Shown one piece after another: positions 13,230 to 25,381 of a stretch of DNA of 64,000 nt. This DNA is from Malania oleifera (taxonomy: Eukaryota > Streptophyta > Magnoliopsida > Santalales > Ximeniaceae), in NCBI RefSeq assembly GCF_029873635.1, contig NC_080418.1:13309562-13373561 (forward strand). Reading direction: 5' to 3'. Within the stretch, counting starts at the first letter, position 1, and the number at the start of each line of letters is the position of its first letter. The notes under the pieces are model-generated. The model was not told where the DNA came from and made no database searches. It saw nothing but the letters and a program-made list of their open reading frames with translations. A program made the translations under genes and the position numbers.

Positions 13230-16088
13230 TATGTTCAGGAATTCTATTCAACACAAGCATGACAAAGTACAATTTATATGTATAAAAACTCTTCAATATT
13301 TATTCTTCTAAACCAACGCTGTTAGAAGCAGGATCCTACATAGGATCATTTGGAGGGTCCGCAAGATCAGATCGTGGGTCGTAAGATCCTATTTACAATG
13401 TAAAATAAATTAAAACTTTACATTTTAGGCAATTTATGACAACTCTCAATAAATTAATCCTTAAAACTTGGTAGTAAGTTCAAGAAATTAAAACAAATTT
13501 TAGAAATGTAGCCAGCTTGCTAGCTAGCACCTAGCAGGTTTTTCCTTCAACAATTTTGAACCTTAAAAAAAAATCTAAATAGCCTGAACTGCAAAGTGCT
13601 CACAAAGGGCAGACTGTTGCTAGTTTATTTATTTAATAATTGTAACTAAAAAGAAATAAAAAAGAATGAAGAGAAGAAGGAAGAAGAAATTGCTATCTTA
13701 ATTCAATGAACAGATGTAAATTTATCAGTTTCTGTGGTTTTTTCATCAGTCATAAGGAGAAGAAGAAGGACAAGAAGGAAAAAAAGAAGGAAGAGGAAGA
13801 ACTTTTTATTAGTGGCAAAGAAACGAAGAGGAAAAAGAATGCTATATGCTCTCTGATTTGGGGAAAAAGATAGGTCTCTGGCTTGTCAATAATAAGAGAG
13901 AAAAAAATAGAGTAAGAAAGTAAAAAGAACTACAAAGATAACGCATAACTGCTATAGGCCTGCAACTTTAAGCTCTCAGTTGATCTCAAAGCTCTCAGCT
14001 GATCTCTATTGTTGTTGTAAGAAGGAACAGTCCAAGCCTACTGATAGACAACCTAGGATCTGTCTATCAAGAACTCTAAGCTCTCAGAGAGCTTTTTCAA
14101 TTTTGAAGGATGAGAGCTTTTAAGAGATGCTCAGCTGCTCTCTTGATTTGGATTGAACAAATCCTAGAACATGCTCATTATGTTGCCCAAATTTTGATGC
14201 ATTTGAGCCAACTAGACCAAATTTTGTGTCTATGCAAAAGTAAAATGTTTGGGCCAATAAAAATATATATTGGACCCTTTTCTTTTAAATCCTAAATAGG
14301 AAAAATCCAAATTCCATTGCAAAAGTAGGATCGGTAGGATTGCAATTAGGATCAAGATCCTAAGGTCCTAACAATCAAGATAATATCCTACTAGGATCCT
14401 ACTTTATTAAGATTCTACTTAAGAACCGGATCAATTAGGCAAGTATGGATCGTAGGATCGTAGCATCGCACGGTCTGGATTGGGATTTTGATAACCATGT
14501 TTTAAACATTGATATCCTTGTCCAACTAACTGCTTTAAAACCTGAAACTTTAAGAATAAAATCCTAATTGAAACAAAAGAGTTTAATGTTACAGCTACTT
14601 TGCATTGTCAAAAAACTTATAGGTTCAGTTTCAATTGTGCCTATTTTGTGCACTATATGAGAGCATGAAAGCTTTCCATGTGTAAATTTCATGCACCAGA
14701 TACTTGTTATATAAATTCAAAAAACAAAATTTAACAACTCATAAAAATGAAGAAATTAATTACCAGAAGCTGATGCAATTGGATAGCCAATCACAGATCC
14801 CAGTAGCATAAAGAGAATGCCATTAACCATGGCAAGAAACTCAAATGCAGATGTGTGGCTGCTGTAGTGAAGTCCTGAATCGAGTGCATCCTGATAAGCT
14901 AGACCCACAGTGTAGATGATAGGCACAAGACATGCCAAACATCCAAATGCAAAAAACAGAATCCATATGCCTGCCAAAGCAAAAACCTGTGAAGGGTCTA
15001 CCTGCCCTACATCCATGTCACACAATGTTTAGAAGAATAAAAATGGACTAATCCCACCAAGAATCATTGATGAATTTATAATTCATAAAATCGAAGCAAA
15101 AACCCACAACTCAATTCACTAACTAAACACAATTAATCCCTCCACTAGCATCCGCTACAAAATCACTAATGAACTTATAATTCATGAACTAATCCAACCC
15201 ACTATAAGCATCCCACTAGTTAACCACTACTGATATCATAACTCGTAAATACAATCATGTTTTGAAAAGAAATCACCTCAGCATCTGCATATGTCGATTG
15301 TCTTCGAAGACTGCATCGTGGATACTTGAGGACGGATTTTGAACCATACCACCGCAGTTTTAACTGTTTCAGTTTCGTAGCATACATAATTATATTTACA
15401 CTGCACAAACACTCTTTAATTTAATTAAATTTAACTTCTACAGTGTCTGAAGCTACCTCTACTCTGTCAAACATGTCATCAACTATTAAAGGTCTGCCGC
15501 TGTAATAAGCATCCCTTGCCTGTAACAAGAACAGCACATTACAAAAATATGACCATTCTATTATCAATAATACCAATTCAGAAGAAGCGATTACTAATTT
15601 ATGAGAGTTCCATCATTGATTCTACCAATTTACAACAACCCGTTACACAATTACGAGAGTTGCATCATTAATTGCACAAAATTTATAAAGTAAGGTCCAT
15701 GAAAACAATCAAGGCAGCTAAAAAGAACATTAATTAACCAATAGAAAAGCCAGTAAGAGTAGAATTCGTTAGACGAAATTCAGATAAAACTCAAAGCCCT
15801 AGCTGAAGTTAGTTACTCTGAATAGGCAGTCAAGGAAAGTACTTGACAATAGAGAGCTTCTAGGGTTTCCTTGCTGGCGGTTTCGAGAGGGCCCACGAAG
15901 ATGCAGGAGGGTCCCTCGGCGGCAAGAGCGAAATCGGAGAGAGGGTCACGCCCTTTGCACGTGGGGACGCCATTGCTCTTCGTTGAGATTCTGACGCAGA
16001 ACGGGGCGCCTGTTCGGCTGGGTCTGGAAATTTCGACGATTCCGGATCCGATAACGTGAGAGGAGATGGAGGTGCTCGTGCCGGCCAT
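11280..16088 (-). CDS. PGRL2: PGR5-like protein, PGRL2-type, seven exons, 299 aa
   Basis: The coding exons on the minus strand are 15843-16088, 15457-15519, 15277-15363, 14764-15001, 13070-13143, 12834-12932 and 11280-11372. All introns are GT-AG and the phases agree, giving 299 residues. The start is the ATG at 16088, although the frame stays open upstream to 16280. The N-terminus is a plausible short chloroplast transit peptide. Two hydrophobic segments (about residues 140-167 and 182-203) are thylakoid membrane helices. CPNC and CHVCEC follow, matching the cysteine pairs that are redox-active in PGRL1. PGRL1 works with PGR5 in cyclic electron flow around photosystem I. The length and sequence resemble the Arabidopsis paralogue PGRL2, which is reported to influence PGR5 stability. 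The family is secure. The PGRL2 assignment is from memory. Confidence 0.87.
13196..13235. repeat. (TATG)n microsatellite in intron 4
   Basis: There are about eight tandem tatg units within a short AT stretch, inside the 1.6-kb intron 4 of the PGRL-like gene. Confidence 0.9.
13325..14505. mobile_element. Possible non-autonomous transposon in intron 4, with ggatcct-rich ends
   Basis: Both ends are packed with aggatc/gatcct motifs: aggatcctacataggatca near 13331, and ggatcggtaggatt to gtaggatcgtagcatcgc at 14330-14470. Between them are purine runs and repeats of agctctcagttgatct type. Clustered short motifs at both ends of a roughly 1.1-kb non-coding block in an intron look like subterminal repeats. 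I see no clear terminal inverted repeat or target duplication, so the class is unknown. Confidence 0.4.
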
Positions 16089-16380
16089 GAACCAAGAAGC
16101 TCGGGCGGCGGCGGAGCAGAGGAGCGTCACTTGCTGTTCAAATGATATGAACGCCCTGCCTGCGCGTTCTGACCACAGATGATGGAAGTCCCACGCATGG
16201 TGATTTGACGAAAATACCCTTTCGAGGTGGTACTTCGCTTTCCCGCGTAGATATCCAATGCAGATTGCTCTTCGTTCCACATGGAATATCGTTTCTGATT
16301 GGTCAGGAGAAAATTGGAAAATTATTTGAAAACGACACCGTGTCGAAGATAATTCGACGAAATCAAGAACACAAAGAAGG

Positions 16381-16452
16381 TGCGTTTGCCGGGAGTCGAA
16401 CCCGGGTCTATTGCTTGGAAGGCAATTATCCTAACCGTTGGACTACAAACGC
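16381..16452 (-). tRNA. tRNA-Gly (anticodon UCC)
   Basis: It is 72 nt without CCA and reads GCGTTTG...CAAACGC-A on the minus strand. The acceptor stem is a perfect 7-bp pairing, the D arm is GTCC/GGAT, the anticodon stem ATTGC/GCAAT encloses CTTCCAA (anticodon TCC), and the T arm is CCGGG/CCCGG around TTCGACT. The internal Pol III A box (TAGTCCAACGG) and B box (GGTTCGACTCC) are intact. There is no intron. The downstream T-tract is short. It lies 293 bp upstream of the PGRL-like start codon on the same strand. Confidence 0.96.
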
Positions 16453-17545
16453 TGTTGGGTGGTTTTGAAGCAAGTTTAATTATTTAATGAGTTTCAGATC
16501 TTGCGTTTCGAAGCTGTTAGACCCATTTGCATTGGGTTTTTGAAGCATTGAATTTTAACATGGTTTTGAGACGAACGTTAAATTTAAAATTGCGTATATT
16601 TGGAAAAATAAAATAATATAATTGTATTAAATTTCTTTGAAGTCTATAGATTATTAAAATTAAAAATGCCTCCAATATAAAATGCTAGTGCTTGAGATAA
16701 AAAGTTTGGCCAAATTAAAATAAAAATAAAAATATTGGCAATTAAGTAGGGCAGAAGTAAAATCTTTTTTACATTCTATTTTCTTCTAGAATTATCTTAA
16801 CGTTTTATTTGGATTAGGGATCTTATTAGAAAGAAAAAGGAAATGAAAAACATTTCTATTATATTTTGTCTCTATTTAAAATATTATTAAAAATAAAAAT
16901 ATTTTAGTATAAATATTTTTTTTATTAGTAATCAAACATAAAAAAATATATTTCTTACATTTTCATTTGGTATAACCATATTTTTCAAGTTTCAAGAGAA
17001 GCATAATGGCATTTGTTTACATTTATTTTTGATATTAAGTTTTTTAAAGTATCATTTGTTTGTACTTAATTCTCTCTCAATGGTTTGGAATTTAATAAGT
17101 TGATTCTATTTGGTAACCTTTTTTTAATTAGTATTGCAATAATTCTAATTAAATTAGAGAACTTCCCAATTCTATAAGACATTTTTGTCCTAAAAAAATA
17201 TAAATTCCACAATATTTTTTTTGTACATTTTTCCTTATCTCCCAAGTCTCATCTTATGTACATATACAATGGTTAATTAACTAAGAAATGACTAAAAAAT
17301 TAGGATTCAAATAAAAAGATACTTGTAATTATAGGACTAACTCATTCCACAAATTCATATATGCATTCGACATTCGTCACATAATGTTTAGTTTTATTAA
17401 ACATGTAATTAACGCTTAAAAATACTTTACTAAGACACTTGTAAGACTTAAACTCAAATATTGTAACTTTTATGAAAGGAATTCGTTACAATAATACATT
17501 GTGTGTGTGGATTTGACATTTCAAATTATTTTGAAGGTTTTCTTC
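16453..17545. other. AT-rich intergenic DNA
   Basis: I see no gene or recognisable repeat in this stretch between the tRNA and the SINE. Confidence 0.6.
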
Positions 17546-17547
17546 AC

Positions 17548-17755
17548 TATTTAACTCAAGTGGTAAGGGCAATTTGTGGCTTTGGTGACTCCGAAGTCAC
17601 AGATTCTATTCCTTTCTTGAGAGTTTACCCCGATGAATTAATGGGCAGGTGGCTTTCACCCCCCCCTCGGGGAGGATTTGGTGTCGCACCATAGTGTCTA
17701 AAGAAGCGTGATGGTGAATTGATTCTCTGGGTTATCAAAAAAATAAAAATATATA
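17548..17755 (+). mobile_element. tRNA-derived SINE, about 200 bp
   Basis: An A-box-like segment (taactcaagtggtaaggg) is followed about 30 bp later by a B-box-like segment (gtcacagattctattcc), the arrangement of a Pol III promoter derived from a tRNA. The body has a C7-G4 stretch (cacccccccctcgggg) and a conserved-looking tail (gtgatggtgaattgattctc). It ends in an A-rich tail, caaaaaaataaaaa. I could not fix its target duplication. Confidence 0.6.
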
Positions 17756-18341
17756 AATAAACAGTTTTTAAATGTTGACCATACGCTACATAATTGATTT
17801 TTTTTATTATTGTTACTAAAACCTAAACATAAAAAATATAAATTAAATGAAAATTATTGATAAAAATATATATTTCATGGTACTAAAAATATAGTTTTTA
17901 TTTTAAATAATTACTTAAAGCTCTTCAGTCACCATGATTAGACAATTAAATAAATACCAAAAGTTTCATAATTCAACATTCTAATAGAACTAAAAAAATA
18001 ATTTAAGATTCAAATGTTTCAAATTAACTTGCTGTAAATTTTCCCGACATCTCAAAATATATTATTAGTATCTTTGCCCTTTCTCTAAAATCTCAAGATT
18101 TCGGAAACAATCAAAATATTAGTAATCATCGCTTCAACGTTATTGATTTTAAGGCAATTATCATAAGAAATACAAACTATTTATCATTAAAAAAAAATCA
18201 AGTGTGTTAACATTTGCCTAAATAATAAAAAATGTATTAACATAATGTTTAGTTAATTAGGAAATGTATTGACACCAAAATATGCATGAAACGTAAACCA
18301 AGTAACATATTAATTAAAGAACAATACAAAATTAGTAAAAT
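17756..18341. other. AT-rich intergenic DNA
   Basis: I see nothing recognisable between the SINE and the copia element. Confidence 0.55.
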
Positions 18342-18614
18342 TATTGTAAAACGTGTATATTATACATGTAGATGACTATCTTGAAATTAGGTTATAACTT
18401 TTGGTATGCCCATATAATGGCTCATTATGAAATTGACTTTTAGGATATCAATATAATCTTTGTCTATATAAGAATACGTTTTACAACCAAAAATGGATAA
18501 AAAGATAATTAACAACATCTAATTCCTAAACAACTAGACAGTTGAATTTCTATAACTCCAAATTTTTTTTATTTTAATCTTTTCTAGATTTCTTTCTTTA
18601 TTTAATTTATATCA
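18342..18614 (+). repeat. 5' LTR of second copia element
   Basis: It matches 23058-23327 throughout, including tgtatattatacatgt, atgactatcttgaaa and ataactttt. There are visible substitutions between the two LTRs. Confidence 0.88.
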
Positions 18615-21600
18615 TGTTATTAGCACGATCAAGTCTCTAATGGTATAGTAGAATCTTTTAAGTTTCTTTGGTATTATTCCAAGATAAGAATCTTGTTTTT
18701 TTAACATTTGTTATCTATATAACTTTAGTTTTAACTATATCTCTTATCTTGAGTACGTGTCCCTAAATGTTTTTATGTTTGAATATATGTAAGAATAACA
18801 TTTCCATTTTAATATTTACCAAACTTTGAATTTTTATTTGTTTTTCAAAGTGACTTTATGATGTCAAACCTCACAAAGTTTGAATTCGTTGTTTTTGATA
18901 TTTCTAAAAGAAATCATCTACCATAGGTACTTAATGCTGAGATTCACCTTAATGCTATGAATCTTGGTAGTACAATTGAAGAAAGAAATCAAACATCTCT
19001 AAAGGATCGCACAAAGGCAATGATTTTTTTTATTAAAAGTTTTACATATAATATGTTTGGTAATATTTTGTTATCTTTCCTAATTCTTAAATTTTATTTT
19101 TCATTTATTAGATCATACAAAATAAACTTAATTTTAGTTTTCATTTACTAGATCATACAAAATAAACTTGATAAAATGGAGGATGACATGTGTTTGGTAG
19201 ACAGTGACACAATCCACACAATTCTTCGTATTAAAAAATATTTCTTACAATTAACATTAGCTAAAATTAATATTAATACAATATCTGACTCTGCAAATAT
19301 AATAGAAGGTTCTGGAAGAGTTCACATTATGTTTTCAAATGAAACAAAGTTGTATATTAAAAATGCGTTGTATTCTAGTAGATCGTGAAGAAATCTATTA
19401 AGTTTTAAAAATATACGTCACAATGGATATCATATTGAAACTAAAAATGAAAGAGATATGGAATATCTTTTAAACCATAAGATCATATTAGAAAAATTTT
19501 TAAGTTTTTCATTTGGCCTATATTTCACAAAAATAAGGACAATTGAATCAAATTTTATGCACTAGAAGTACTCCGAGCTTGAAAGTTTTATATCTTGGCA
19601 TGATCGTCTTGGTTATCCTAGTTCAACTATGATGCGACGAATCATTGAAAATACACATGGACATCCATTAAAGGATCAGAAAGTTCTTTTACCTAGTAAT
19701 TATTTTTGTATGTCTTGTACTCAAGGAAAACTACTTGTTAGACCTTTTCCGTCTAAATTACCTTTAGAATCTTCATCTTTTCTGCAAAGAATACAAGGAG
19801 ATATTTGTGGCCCAATCCATCCATCTTGCGGACCATTTCGATATTTCATGGTTTTAATCTATGCTTCCACTCAATGGTCACATGTTTGTTTACTTTCAAT
19901 TTGTAATGTTGTTTTTGCTAAATTTCTTACTCAAATAATAAAGTTAAAATCAATTTTTCCTGATCATCCCATTCAGACTGTCCGTTTAGATAATGAAGGT
20001 AAATTTTTTTTAAAAGTATTTTATGACTATTGCATGTCAATAGGAATAAGTGTTGAACATTCTATTGCACATGTTCATACACAAAATGGTTTAGCGGAAT
20101 CTTTCATTAAGAACTTATAATTTATTGCTAGATCTATGCTTATGCGATCAAAACTTCCTGCATCTACTTGGGGCCATGCTATAGTGCATGCTACATCTTT
20201 GATTAGAATTAGACCAACTATATATCACAAGTTTTCACCTTCACAGCTTGTGTTTAATCACCAACCTAATATCTCATCTTAGAATTTTTGGTTGTGCAGT
20301 AAATGTTCCTATTGCACCTGTGCAACAAAGTAAGATGAGACCACAACGTCGGCTTGATTTTTATATTGGTTTTGATTCTCCTTCTATCATTAGATATCTT
20401 GAACCACTAACAAGTGATCTTTTTAGAACAAGATTTCTTGATTGTCAATTTGATGAATCAGTTTTCCCATCATTAGGGGAAGGAAAAGGTAAAGGATTAA
20501 AAACACAAGAAATTTGTTGGAACACACCAATTTTGTCTAATCTTGATACACACGCAAATCAATGTAAACTTAAAGTTCAAAGAATAATTGATTTGCAGAA
20601 TGCTGCAAATCAATTGCCAAATGTTTTTACAAACACCAAAAGGGTCATTAAATCACATGTTTCGACTGCAAATATTCCTGTTAGATTGATTGTTTCTAAA
20701 GAACACCCAATGGGAATAGCATCTAATGAATTTAAAAAGCGCCAGAAGCATGGTAGACCAATTGATGCAAATGATATTGTTCCTTAAAAGAAAAAAGAAA
20801 TGAATAAAAGTGACACTTCAAAAGAGGTCATCAATACTCAAGAAGAGGTTAAGAAAATATGAATCAACAATCCCATATTTCCACAGAAGCAACACCAGAA
20901 GTATTTCCAGTACCGAAAAATTATGAGATCTCATTAAAATTTGGAAATATGCAGAGAAAAAATGAAGTTGTTGTTGAAAATGTGTTTGTATATGCGATTG
21001 CTTCAGAAATTATTAATGATAATGAGCCTAAGCCTCAAACTGTAGAAAACTGTCGATATCGAAATGATTGATCAAAAATTGAAAGAAGCAATACAAGCTG
21101 AGCTAGACTCATTAGCCAAACGTAAGATATTTGGACTAGTAGTCCAAACACTTGAGAATGTCAAACCTGTTGGGTATAAATGGGTTTTTGTACGTAAAAG
21201 AAATAAAATGAATGAAATTGTGATATACAAGGCGCGTCTTGTAGCATAAGATTTCTCATAAATACTTGGTATAGATTATAATGAGACATATTCCCCTATT
21301 ATGAATGTAGTTACTTTCAGATTTTTGATTAGTTTAACGGTTTCTGAATAACCTAACATTTGCCTTATGGTTGTAGCAACAGCTTACTTGTATGGCTCAT
21401 TCGATAATGACATATATATATATATATATATATGAAAATCCCTGAAGGATTTAAATGTCTGAAGCATATAATTCAAAATAACAGAAAATGTATTCTGTTA
21501 AATTACATTATATGGATTGAAGCAATCTAAACGAATGTTATACAATTGTCTAAGTGAATATTTGTTAAAAATTAGATATGAAAATAATCTTATATGTTCT

Positions 21601-21812
21601 TGTGTTTTTATCAATAAGATAAATTCTAGATTTGCTATAGTCGCAATTTATGTTAATGACATAAACAAAGTAGGAACTTCAGAAGAGATCTCAACGACTG
21701 CTAACTATTTAATGAAAGAATTTAAAATGAAGGATTTTGGGAAGACAAAATTTTGTCTTGGTTTTCAAGTTGAACATTTAACAAGTGGAATTCTTATTCA
21801 TCAATCATCTTG

Positions 21813-22081
21813 TGTTAGATTACCACTTTACCTAAAAGCTTAAGCTATTAGGTTGTGGGCCAACAATGTATATCAAGCTTTAACACTCCCCCGCACGTGC
21901 AGCCCAACAACACGTGAGGAGATAAACACATGACAAATAATGTCACAGAATAAAACGGGCGACAAGATTAGAACCTAGGACCTCTTGATAACCAGAGTTC
22001 TGATACCATGTTAGATTACCACTTTACCTAAAAGCTTGAGCTATTAGGTTGTGAGCCAATAATGTATATCAAGTTTTAATA
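21813..22081 (-). mobile_element. TRIM (miniature LTR retrotransposon), 269 bp
   Basis: Two 73-bp direct repeats (21813-21885 and 22009-22081) flank 123 bp of non-coding DNA. Read on the minus strand, the first LTR is followed by TGGTATCAGA, a primer-binding site for initiator tRNA-Met, and a purine tract, GCGGGGGAG, precedes the other LTR. The flanks tcttg and tctta are a near-perfect 5-bp target duplication. It lies inside the copia reverse transcriptase region. The LTRs differ at about five sites. A second copy lies at 49798. Confidence 0.88.
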
Positions 22082-23057
22082 TCTTATGTAGAAAAATTTT
22101 TGAAATAATTTTATATGGATAAATCTTATTCATTAAGCTCCCCAATGGTTATTAATTCACTTGATGTGAAAAAAGGATCTTTTTCGTCCTTGAGAAGATA
22201 ATGAAAAAATCCTTAGTCCTGAAGTACCCCATCGTAGTGCAATAAGAGCACTCTTGTATTTTGCAAATTACACTAGATCAGATATAGCTTTTGCGATAAA
22301 TTTTCTGACAAGATTTAGTTCTACACCAATTCAGAGACATTGGAATGGAGTAAAACATGTTTTTCGTTATCTCCGCGACACATTTGATATAAGTTTGTTT
22401 TACCCAAAGGGAGTAACATTTATGTTGAAAGGATATGCTGATGCTAGATATCTTTATGATCCTTATAAAGTTCGATCTCAAATAGGCTATATCTTTACAT
22501 GTGGTGATACTGTTATCTCATGGTGATCTACAAAACAAACGATCACCGCTACTTCTTCAAACTATTCAGAAATATTGGCAGTTCACGAAGTAAGTCGTGA
22601 ATGTGTATGGTTAAGAATTATAATCCAACACATTAAAGGGACAAGTGGATTATCACTGGAAAATGACAAGCTAATATATTTTGTACGAAAACAATGCAGC
22701 ATGTATTGCACAAATCAAATGTGGGTACATAAAAAGTGATAGAACTAAACATATTTCACCAAAATTCTTTTACACTCATGAACTTTTGAAGAAAGGAAAT
22801 GTTGACAATTACAAAATTTGTTCAAGTGACAACTTGGCAGATCTATTCACAAAAGCATTGTCAACTTCAATTTTCAAAAAGCGTGTGCAGAACATTATAA
22901 TACGTCAAGTTAAGGACATTTGTTAATTGATTGTATTTTTTAGGAGAAGTATGAATACTGTACTCTTTTTCTTTTGTTAAGGTTTTGTCCCACAAGGTTT
23001 TCCTTAGCGAAGGTTTTAATGAGACATATTCATAGTATATAGTCATCCAAGGGAAAG

Positions 23058-23327
23058 TGTTGTAAAACATGTATATTATACATGTGAATGACTATCTTGA
23101 AAATAAGTTATAACTTTTGATATGCCCACATAATGATTCATTATGGAATTGATCTTTGGATGTCAGTATAATCGTTGCCTATATAAGGACATATTTTACT
23201 ACCAAAAATGGATAAAATGATAATTAGCAACATCTAGTTCCCGAAGAACTAGACATTTGAATTTTTATAACTCAAAATTTCTTTACTTTAATCTTTTATA
23301 TATTTTCTTTTTATTTCATTTACAACA
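23058..23327 (+). repeat. 3' LTR of second copia element
   Basis: It begins TGTTGTAAAACATG after a purine tract and ends TTTACAACA. It is the partner of 18342-18614. Confidence 0.88.
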
Positions 23328-24599
23328 AATATATATTTTTGCTTATTTTGAGAAATTTATTTCAAAAGCATAATAATGACAATTGAATTCTAACTTATTT
23401 TAAATAATTTTATTGAAAATTGGCTAGAGATATTTGAAGTCTAGAAAAATTATTGGCCACATACATCAAGGTTTTAGTGCACAAATTTTTATTTTCGCTA
23501 TAATTCTATTCTAACATTACTAACACATGGAGTTAATTGTAATATAGTTCTAATTCGTTTATAAATGTATTATACTCGATTTAATGCTTTGCATTAAAGC
23601 ATTACTCTTATATTAATTTTAAGTAAAAAATAAGTTAAATATATAATAATCAAATTTCTATATTAATTTTAATGTAATTAATTAGATAATATATTTATTA
23701 TATTGTCTCACACAACTCAGATACATATTTATGTGACTCACATTCACTATATGCAAGGGTTGACATTTGTATATTAATTACATGTTTTGTTCACACATAT
23801 TTAGTAATTTATTTATAGATTAATTAGTAAAAAATTAAGCCAAAAAATTAGCTCTTAAAACAGAATAGCAGATCATAAGATTATATTTTGTCCATTTCCA
23901 TTCTACATTGGACACACTTTCCTCCCCCACCTAACAAATCAATTTTCTTCTCTCTTGAATTTTTCTCGCTTAAAAATTTTAGTCAAACTTTATATCATAA
24001 CAACATTTAATTTGATTAAAAAGTCATGGGAGGAAGAATACTTTCCTAGGAAAGTAGAAGGAATGAGCACTTTCTTAGGAAACTAAAAGGAAAGAGTTCC
24101 ACCTTTTAAATTACCTCAGGTAATTAGGACACTAAGACAATTAAGTATTTGATTCACTTTTAATGCATTGCTTTAATTAGAATACTTTGGGGTAAAAAAA
24201 GCACCTTAACACACTTTTTTTACCATTTAAAAACAAATTAGAAAGAATTAACCAATTTGGCGATTCTTTACTTTTTAATTTTGTAAAAAAAAAAAGGTGA
24301 AAAAAGAAGTTAATTAAAATAAAATGACACTTTTAAAATTCGATTCCATAAGATTGGTGTTTGGGAGCATGAATTTGGAATCTTGAATTTGAATTTGAAT
24401 AAATTTGAGCAAATTTCAATATAATTTTGTACTATATCTTATCCAAATTTAATACATGTCTAAATTCAATACCTCTTCAAACATAAGACATGAATTATTG
24501 TAGATGGGATGTATGAGATGAGACCCAAAAAACATAGGAAGCTGAACAGTTGAAGGCTTAGGGCTTATGGCTTATTGCTTATGGTATGGCTTTGAATTT
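23328..24599. other. AT-rich intergenic DNA
   Basis: I see no gene here. The stretch is AT-rich single-copy-looking DNA between the copia element and the GT47 downstream region. Confidence 0.55.
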
Positions 24600-24604
24600 G
24601 GACA

Positions 24605-24820
24605 CATTGTTGAAAGGTGGCGCAATCCGCTGTGCGTTTTGGAGCGGAGAATGGGAGGGTGGCTAAGTGCTGAAATCATGGGGATTGCCGGCCTAACTCA
24701 TATCAAATTACTGCATGGGGGGCATGGAAAGGAGCAAATGGGTTAGTCCCAAAATGTAAATTGAGTTGAATCAAACATTGGAAGGATTGTCTATTGTGCA
24801 CTGGGTTCGTAAAAAAAAAA
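24605..24820. repeat. Direct repeat flanking the GT47 gene, copy 1
   Basis: It has caatccgctgtgcgttttgg, then ggagcggagaatgggag, and later ttgagttgaat before an A-run. It aligns in the same orientation with 29295-29465. The two copies lie on opposite sides of the glycosyltransferase gene. Confidence 0.6.
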
Positions 24821-25381
24821 TTAAGATTGTACCTTGAATAACTCAAATAAATATGTATATAGTTTTTTCTTTTAAAAATAAGTAATGAATAAATTATTAT
24901 ATGGTCCTTTAATTAATAGCATCCACTATTGTTCATAGTTGGACTGCAAAATGGCAATATGAGCTTATTAAGCTTAGACTTGATAAACAATCTCTTTATA
25001 AAAAATAAGTTCACTAACACAAATAATTTCATAACATGAAGCAAATGCATGACATATTTTCTTTTTTCTATAATTGTTCCAAGTGAGAATGGAGGGCAAA
25101 GAAAGAAAGAAAGAAAGAAGGAAAAGGAGTTATCTACCATAAGCGAAATACCATTTCTCTCATAGTCACTACCATATAGCAAGTAGAGGCAAGAGCTGCT
25201 GCTCTTTATATTTTTGGGGCCAGGCATAATCCAATCCAGTAAATAAGAATAACAAGAATAAAAATAATCTCATGAATGAAGCTCTGTGTTTTTAGATGAA
25301 CAACTATACAAAACTAAAATTACAAGGCCAAAAAAAAAATAAAAAAAAAATTGTGTTCTTATTTTTCTCTTTGCTCTGTTC

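Larger units (their letters stand above)
18342..23327 (+). mobile_element. Second Ty1/copia retrotransposon, whole length but broken
   Basis: A 273-bp 5' LTR (18342-18614) and a 270-bp 3' LTR (23058-23327) flank the element. The flanks aaaat and aatat are a degraded target duplication. After the 5' LTR comes a primer-binding-like stretch (tgttattagcacgatcaag). The recognisable parts in order are a short gag remnant (about 18930-19030), protease region (about 19170-19400), integrase (about 19590-20330), reverse transcriptase (about 21060-21850 and 22090-22300) and RNase H (about 22400-22930). A purine tract, GGGAAAG, precedes the 3' LTR. A TRIM sits inside. Many breaks are evident and gag is much reduced, so it is old. 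Confidence 0.9.

Noticed and set aside
15220-15408. Small separate gene starting at 15408
   Set aside because: Its N-terminal part is intron. The rest is exon 3 of the PGRL-like gene with proper splice sites.
15813-16280. N-terminally extended PGRL-like start at 16280
   Set aside because: The extra 64 residues do not resemble a transit peptide or the family, and the ATG at 16088 gives the usual length. I kept it only as an alternative.
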